Below, in pieces: positions 41,162 to 45,785 of a stretch of 45,785 nucleotides of DNA. Under the pieces are notes generated by a model, which was not told the origin of the DNA, made no database searches, and was given only the letters and a program-made list of their open reading frames with translations. The DNA is from Bacillota bacterium (GTDB taxonomy: Bacteria > Bacillota > Sulfobacillia > RBS10-35 > JAJYVN01). Made by a program: the position numbers and the translations under genes. The DNA lies in contig JAJYVV010000008.1 in the NCBI GenBank assembly GCA_021791815.1, forward strand, positions 1 to 45,785. The letters are read 5' to 3'. How positions within the stretch are numbered: position 1 is the stretch's first letter; the number at the start of each line of letters is the position of its first letter.

Positions 41162-41236
41162 CGCCCCCCGTGGGCCGTTCGGTTCGGCCGCCGGGCCCGG
41201 CTTCCTCCCGGCTTCCGGGGCAACCCGCGGACCTCC

Positions 41237-43006
41237 TCAGGCATCCAGGCCCGGCCGGCCTCCCGGCGGCGCGGGGGCCGGGCCCGCGGGCTCCGGCGGC
41301 GCGGCGGCCGCGACGGGCCTGCGCCCGCGCGACCACGACGCGACGGCGGCGAGGGAACAGGCGGCGACCGCGAACACGAGGGCCTCGTGCAGGCCGGAGC
41401 GGAACGGGGCCGCGATCAACTGGGGAAAGAAGCTCCGACCGGTCAGCACCGCCGCGCCGCCGGCCGGCAGGGTGGCGAGCACCTGGGCGCCGACCAGTTG
41501 CTGCACGGGATTGTAGCCGAGGAAGGCCGCGAACAGGATCGAGACGGGCGGCAGGTGCGCGATGCGGGCCGCGATCGCGGCCGGGACCCCGTGCGCCGCC
41601 AGCCCGGAGGCCATCGTCGCGGGCAGCGTGGCCGAGAGCCCCGCGATCATCAGGCTGAAGAAGATGCCCAGGGACAGCACCTGGGCGGAGTTCTGGAAGG
41701 TGCTGCTCATGCCCGCCCCGGCGCCGCGGTGCTCGGGCGGCAGGCTGTTCATCACCGCGGCCCGGTTGGGCGAGGCGAAGGCGCCCATGGCCAGTCCGTT
41801 CAGGAGGAGCACGCCCGCGAAGGCGGGGTATGGGAAGTCCACCGGCAGCCGGTTCAGGAGCAGGAACGAGCAGGCGGCGACGAGCATGCCGCCGGTGGCG
41901 AACAGCCGCGCGCCGAAACGGTCGGAGAGGTAACCGGAGACCGGACCGGCCAGGATGAAGCCCGCGCTCAGCGGCAGCATGTAGATGCCGGCCCAGAGCG
42001 GCGTCACCGCGAAGCTGTAGCCGTGGAGCGGCAGCCAGATGCCCTGGAGCCAGATGATCATCATGAACATCAGGCCGCCGCGGGCCACGGCCGAGAGGAA
42101 GCTGGACAGGACCCCGAAGGTGAAGGCCCGGATGCGGAACAGCGCGAGCCGGAACATGGGGTGGGCCGAGCGCGCCTGGATGGCGGCGAAGGCCGCCAGG
42201 CAGGCGAGGCCGGCGCCGATCTCCCCCAGGACGCGGCGGCTGCTCCATCCCATCGCGTGGCCGCCATGCGGCTGGATGCCGCCCGTGATGCCCACCATGA
42301 CCAGGATCAGGCCCAGGGCGAACGTGACGTTCCCCGCCCAGTCCACGGGCTCGCTGCGCCGCACCCCCAGGTCCCGCAGGCGCAGGTACGCCCACACGGT
42401 GCCGAACAGCCCGAAGGGCACCGAGACGAGGAAGACCAGGCGCCAGTCGATGGGAGCGAGGAGGCCGCCCACGACCAGGCCGATGAAGTTGCCGCTGATG
42501 CCTGCGATGTTGTTGATGCCCAGCGCCAGCCCCCGCTGGTCGGCGGGGAAGGCGTCGGTGAGGATGGCGACGGAGTTGGCCAGGAGGAACGCCCCGCCGA
42601 TGCCCTGCAGGATGCGGAACGCGATCAGCCAGTCGGCGCCCGGCGGCCCCGTCATCCAGTCCAGGGTCAGGAGCAGCGACGCGGCCGTGTACACGACGAA
42701 ACCCAGGTTGTACATGCGGACGCGTCCGAAGAGGTCGCCGAGGCGCCCCAGGCTCACGACCAGGACGCTCGTCACCACCAGGTACCCCAGGATCATCCAC
42801 AGCAGGTACACGCTGTTGCCGGGAACCAGGGGGTTGAGGCGGATGCCCCGGAAGATGTCCGGCATGGCGATCAGCATGATCGAGCCGTCGATGGTCGCGA
42901 GCAGGACGGCCACCGTCGTGTTGGACAGCGCCACCCACTTGTAGCCGGGACCCGGCGGCCCCCGCCGGGCCCGCGCCGGGCGGCCGCCGGTCACGCTCAC
43001 CGCCAC
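41237..43006 (-). CDS. MFS drug/solute exporter (DHA2, 14-helix type)
   Basis: 589 residues with about fourteen hydrophobic helices. N-terminal block KWVALSNTTVAVLLATIDGSIMLIAMP is typical of EmrB/QacA-like transporters (motif D1), motif A is SLGRLGDLFGRVRMYNLG, and RILQGIGGAFLLANS and the motif-C-like GISGNFIGLVVGG follow. Proton-driven export of a hydrophobic or cationic compound is expected. The start is GTG at 43006 with GGAGAGGA. No regulator gene adjoins, but two operator-like palindromes lie upstream. Confidence 0.92.
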   Translation of the reverse strand: MAVSVTGGRPARARRGPPGPGYKWVALSNTTVAVLLATIDGSIMLIAMPDIFRGIRLNPLVPGNSVYLLWMILGYLVVTSVLVVSLGRLGDLFGRVRMYNLGFVVYTAASLLLTLDWMTGPPGADWLIAFRILQGIGGAFLLANSVAILTDAFPADQRGLALGINNIAGISGNFIGLVVGGLLAPIDWRLVFLVSVPFGLFGTVWAYLRLRDLGVRRSEPVDWAGNVTFALGLILVMVGITGGIQPHGGHAMGWSSRRVLGEIGAGLACLAAFAAIQARSAHPMFRLALFRIRAFTFGVLSSFLSAVARGGLMFMMIIWLQGIWLPLHGYSFAVTPLWAGIYMLPLSAGFILAGPVSGYLSDRFGARLFATGGMLVAACSFLLLNRLPVDFPYPAFAGVLLLNGLAMGAFASPNRAAVMNSLPPEHRGAGAGMSSTFQNSAQVLSLGIFFSLMIAGLSATLPATMASGLAAHGVPAAIAARIAHLPPVSILFAAFLGYNPVQQLVGAQVLATLPAGGAAVLTGRSFFPQLIAAPFRSGLHEALVFAVAACSLAAVASWSRGRRPVAAAAPPEPAGPAPAPPGGRPGLDA

Positions 43007-43086
43007 CGCCGTCCTCTCCGCGCAAGCCGGGCCGATCGCCTGCCGCCGAAGCGGCCGCGCGCACCGGTCGTAACGCTGGGCACAAT

Positions 43087-43172
43087 GTTCGGGCCACGAA
43101 CCAATATGGCGCGCGGCGCGGGCGCCGTCAACGGGCGGCCGCCATGCCGCACCCCATTGCCAATCGTGGCAA
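43087..43172. promoter_or_regulatory. Operator-like palindromes between MFS exporter and beta-propeller gene
   Basis: Two dyads lie in the 370-base divergent region: GTTCG-5-CGAAC (43087-43101) and the perfect TTGCCA-ATCG-TGGCAA (43157-43172). The latter sits between two copies of GGCGGCCGCCATG (about 43135 and 43179). They are less GC-rich than their surroundings, which argues against chance. The rest of 43007-43376 shows nothing else. Confidence 0.5.
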
Positions 43173-43376
43173 CCATCCGGCGGCCGCCATGGGAGGACGC
43201 TCCCCGCAGGGACCGAATGCGTGGGACGGGCGCGGGCGGGGTCCTCCTCGCCTGCTCCCGCGGGACGGAATCGCGGCGGCTTCCGTCACGGGCGCGTCAT
43301 GCTCCAGCGGGAAGGTCGAGCGCGCGGCCCCGGCGGGGGCGGCGCAGGAGGGGGCCTGAGCATCATTTCGTCACGA

Positions 43377-44732
43377 ATGCGGCGCCGGCGGCGCCGCACG
43401 GGTCGCGGTTCCCTGGTGCTGGCGGTCGGCGCCGCGGTCGTGGTCGGCGTCGGCTTCGCCGTGGCCCACCACGCGCTCCGCGTGGCGGCCGCGTCCGCCG
43501 CTACCCCGCCCGCCGCCGGCCGGTCCTCGGCGGCCGCGGGATCCCGGACCCGCGCGCCCGGCAGTTCCACGGGCGGCTCCGCCGCCGGGGCGGCCGTGCC
43601 GTCGCAGAACGGCCTGCCGGCGGTGCAGTACTCGCCGTCGCACCTGCCGCCGGCGTGGCCCGGCGCGGCCGGGCAGGCGCTGCCGTACCCCGTCCTGATC
43701 GCCGACCGCGGCAACAACCGGATGATCGAGGTCACCCCGACCAAGCAGATCGTGTGGCAATATCCGGCGCCCGGCGCCAGCGCGGGGCAGTTCGGATACG
43801 ACGACGACACCTTCTTCACCCCCGACGGCTCCTCGATCATCACGAACGAGGAGGACGAGGCGGCCATCGGCGTCATCGGCTACTACACGCACACCCAGAC
43901 GTGGTCCTACGGCCACTTCGGGGTGGCCGGCTACTACAACGGCCACCTCAACTATCCGGACGACGCCTACCGCCTGGCGGACGGGACGACCATCACGGCC
44001 GACATCCGCAACTGCCGCGAGCTGTTCATCAATCCGCAGGGGCAGATCATGGAGCAGTGGGGCGTCAACCAGCAGCCCTGGCTCCACTACTGCGCCACCA
44101 ACATCACGTCCACCGCGCAGACCAGCGAGCTGGGCTATCCGAACGGCGACACGCCGCAGCCGAACGGCGACATCCTGATGTCGATCATCAACGGCAACTG
44201 GATCGTGCTCTTCTCGCCGACCGGGCAGACCCTCTGGAAGGTGCAGGCCCCGGACATCCCGGACAACGGGTGCCAGTACGTCTCGGACGCGCAGTTGCTG
44301 TCCGACGGCAACGTCCTGGTGGCCGACTACGCCGGGCCGACGGGAAACTCGGCGGGCTGCCCGGCCGTCCCCGGTCAGGTCATCATCTTCAACCCGCAGA
44401 CCGGCGCGGTGGTCTGGCGGTACGACGTCGCGTCCGGCAACGGGGAACTCAACCATCCCTCGCTGGCCGAGCCGCTGCCGAACGGCAACGTCATCCTGAA
44501 CGACGACTACAACGACCGCATCGTGGTGATCGACCCGACGACCAACCAGATCGTCTGGCAGTATGGCGTGACCGGCCAGGCCGGCACGGCCCCCGGCTAC
44601 CTGAACACGCCCGACGGGCTCGACCTCGACGTCTACCGCAACTGGTACGGGTGGCTGCAGACCCACACGGTACCGCCGGCGTCCGCCGCGGCCGTGCCGG
44701 CCTCCTCCGGCGGAGCGGCTTCGGCGGGCTGA
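43377..44732 (+). CDS. Secreted or membrane-anchored beta-propeller (NHL/PQQ-like) protein
   Basis: About 451 residues from the ATG at 43377. A run of six arginines precedes a single hydrophobic helix (about 13-32), then an Ala/Ser/Gly linker, then repeated blade motifs: LIADRGNNRMIEVTPTKQIVWQY, FTPDGSSIITNE, LSDGNVLVADY, IFNPQTGAVVWRYD, LPNGNVILNDDYNDRIVVID. The C-terminus is Ala/Ser-rich. It looks like an arylsulfotransferase-like or NHL propeller acting outside the membrane; ligand unknown. The strong AGGAGGGGG at 43346-43354 is too far from this ATG and instead points to an in-frame ATC at 43362 or ATT at 43365; a GTG at 43221 is also possible. Confidence 0.75.
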   Translation: MRRRRRRTGRGSLVLAVGAAVVVGVGFAVAHHALRVAAASAATPPAAGRSSAAAGSRTRAPGSSTGGSAAGAAVPSQNGLPAVQYSPSHLPPAWPGAAGQALPYPVLIADRGNNRMIEVTPTKQIVWQYPAPGASAGQFGYDDDTFFTPDGSSIITNEEDEAAIGVIGYYTHTQTWSYGHFGVAGYYNGHLNYPDDAYRLADGTTITADIRNCRELFINPQGQIMEQWGVNQQPWLHYCATNITSTAQTSELGYPNGDTPQPNGDILMSIINGNWIVLFSPTGQTLWKVQAPDIPDNGCQYVSDAQLLSDGNVLVADYAGPTGNSAGCPAVPGQVIIFNPQTGAVVWRYDVASGNGELNHPSLAEPLPNGNVILNDDYNDRIVVIDPTTNQIVWQYGVTGQAGTAPGYLNTPDGLDLDVYRNWYGWLQTHTVPPASAAAVPASSGGAASAG

Positions 44733-44735
44733 GGC

Positions 44736-44771
44736 GCGGGGGGCGCGGCCACGGACGGCCGGCCCCCTCGC
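44736..44771. terminator. Hairpin between convergent propeller genes
   Basis: GGGGG...GGCC (44739-44750) can pair with GGCC...CCCCC (44757-44767) around a six-base loop. It lies four bases after the plus-strand stop and ten before the minus-strand stop. No T tract; a probable shared terminator. Confidence 0.45.
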
Positions 44772-44781
44772 ACCGCGGCGG

Positions 44782-45785
44782 TCATCCCGCCGCCGCCCCG
44801 GCCGGCGAAGGGGTGATCTCCCACACCTCGGCGCTGGGCGCGCCACCGGCCCCCTGGCCGCCGAAGACGTAGACGGCCCCGCCGGCCGTGGCGGCGGCAC
44901 CGTAGCACAGGGGCTGGGGCAGGGAGCCCACGGGCGTGACGGCGCCCTGCGCCGACACGTCCTCGATCGTCGCGACGGGGGCGCCGGACGCGGTGCATCC
45001 TCCGACCACCAGGGCGTCCGGACCGGCGGGAGCCGCCGCCGCCATGGCGTAGGCGAGTGGCTGGGGCAGCTGGCCGACGACGGCCGGCGACGCGCCCGGC
45101 GACGCCGGCAGGGGCACCCACTGCACCGCGGCGGTCGGCTGCCCCGTGTACCGCTGGCCGCCGGCGACCAGCACGCCGCCCGGCAGCGCCGCGGCGGCGC
45201 CGTAGCGGACCGCGTAGGGCAATTGCGCGGCGGGCGCCGCGGCGGAGGCGCCGAGGCGATAGACCTGGTCGCTGTACAGGCTGCCGGTCCAGCCGCCGAG
45301 GCAGTAGGGCTGCCCGGCGACCGTGACGCCCTGGACGTCCGACAGCGGCCGGGGCAGCGCTCCGGCCGGGCCCACGGCGCCGCCGGGGACGAAACGGTAG
45401 ACCGCCGTCGAGCCCACGCTCTGGCCGCCGCCGCAGAAGAAGACGGCGCCGCCCGCGGCCGCCGCGCCGCCGTCATGGAGCGCGACCGGCAGCTGCGCAA
45501 CCTGGCGCAGCGCCTTGGTCGCCGGATCGAACGCGTAGATGGCCCGGCTGAAATACCCCCCCGCGCCGCTCCCTCCCAGGAGGTAGATCCGGCCGCCGAG
45601 CGGCGCTGCCGCCAAGCCCTGAAGGCCCCGCGGCAGCAGGGCGCCCAGGTCCTGGACGCGGACGGAAGGCGGGGCGGCGACGGAAGAAGGCGGAGCGCTG
45701 GACGGCGCCGCCGCATGGGCGGGAGCCGGGGTGGCCCTGCCGGGCGGTGCCTGGTGGCGATGCCGCGAGGCGGCGGCCACGGCCA
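44782..45785 (-). CDS. Kelch-repeat beta-propeller protein, C-terminal part (5' end outside window)
   Basis: At least 333 residues, open to the right edge. After an Ala/Pro/Ser-rich linker come six Kelch-like blades, each with a GG-containing strand: IYLLGGSGAGG, VFFCGGGQ, PYCLGGWTG, VLVAGGQRYTG, LVVGGCTASG, YVFGGQGAGG. The linker at the edge (RHRHQAPPGRATPAP) is like that of membrane-anchored proteins, so a signal or anchor helix is probably just beyond the window. Function unknown; it faces a second propeller gene. Confidence 0.82.
   Translation of the reverse strand, partial: AVAAASRHRHQAPPGRATPAPAHAAAPSSAPPSSVAAPPSVRVQDLGALLPRGLQGLAAAPLGGRIYLLGGSGAGGYFSRAIYAFDPATKALRQVAQLPVALHDGGAAAAGGAVFFCGGGQSVGSTAVYRFVPGGAVGPAGALPRPLSDVQGVTVAGQPYCLGGWTGSLYSDQVYRLGASAAAPAAQLPYAVRYGAAAALPGGVLVAGGQRYTGQPTAAVQWVPLPASPGASPAVVGQLPQPLAYAMAAAAPAGPDALVVGGCTASGAPVATIEDVSAQGAVTPVGSLPQPLCYGAAATAGGAVYVFGGQGAGGAPSAEVWEITPSPAGAAAG

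Noticed and set aside
39206-44872. A very long plus-strand open frame of about 1,890 codons
   Set aside because: It runs through the permease gene in another frame, antisense to the DUF1080 and MFS genes, and into the propeller gene. Its composition is Arg/Gly/Pro/Ala-rich without domains; this is a GC-driven shadow.
1-45785. CRISPR arrays, rRNA, tmRNA or prophage structural genes
   Set aside because: No regularly spaced repeats, rRNA cores or capsid/tail genes were seen on reading both strands.

Overview
The window is very GC-rich DNA with Gram-positive regulatory features. These include a T-box leader before valS, an S-box (SAM-I) leader before tdh-kbl, sigma-A-type promoters, strong purine-rich ribosome binding sites, frequent GTG and TTG starts, and a YetF-type DUF421 protein. 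Together they suggest a high-GC member of the Bacillota, perhaps near the Thermaerobacter, Sulfobacillus, Symbiobacterium or Limnochorda groups. Aerobic or respiratory metabolism is implied by cytochrome c maturation genes, TCA enzymes and a branched-chain 2-oxo acid dehydrogenase. The taxonomy is an inference; there is no rRNA in the window.

Layout. 1-905 (minus): 5' part of valS with its T-box leader, terminator and promoter. 948-3074 (minus): a NarL-type two-component pair. 3420-6539 (minus): a compact cytochrome c maturation operon, ccmE-ccmAB-ccmC-ccmD, in which CcmA and CcmB are one polypeptide and CcmE carries a CxxxY heme motif. 6715-9715 (minus): mdh-sucC-sucD. 9846-15558: a set of odd proteins, namely a membrane-anchored solute-binding protein, a VirD4/HerA-like ATPase with a ruined Walker A, a Cdc48-D1-like single-AAA protein with an unfamiliar N-terminal domain, a DUF421 protein and a decayed tyrosine recombinase. 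15571-17301: a dCMP deaminase fused to a gamma-class carbonic anhydrase fold, divergent from a DUF2103 gene. 17540-22066 (plus): E1alpha-E1beta-E2 of a branched-chain 2-oxo acid dehydrogenase followed by lipoyl synthase. 22091-23569 (minus): an ammonium transporter.

23570-26083 is a scar of foreign DNA: inverted repeats, a lower-GC GNAT gene, a HicB-like fragment and a broken IS66 transposase, ending at tRNA-Glu(UUC). 26421-28613 carries an M29 aminopeptidase and an aldo/keto reductase. 28781-31969 (plus) is the most unexpected unit: promoter, SAM-I riboswitch and intrinsic terminator directly ahead of threonine dehydrogenase and 2-amino-3-ketobutyrate CoA ligase, then an FMN reductase. 31988-43006 is an accessory metabolic region containing a Gfo/Idh/MocA dehydrogenase, a Zn alcohol dehydrogenase, a PhyH dioxygenase, an FAD oxidoreductase, an ArsB-like permease, a DUF1080 protein and a DHA2-type MFS exporter. 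It may handle modified sugars or glycosides. The right end holds two convergent secreted beta-propeller proteins.

The best candidates for something not well described are the S-box control of threonine catabolism, the condensed system I*-like Ccm operon, the deaminase-carbonic anhydrase fusion, and two genes whose best ribosome binding site points at an ATC (or ATT) rather than a standard start codon.
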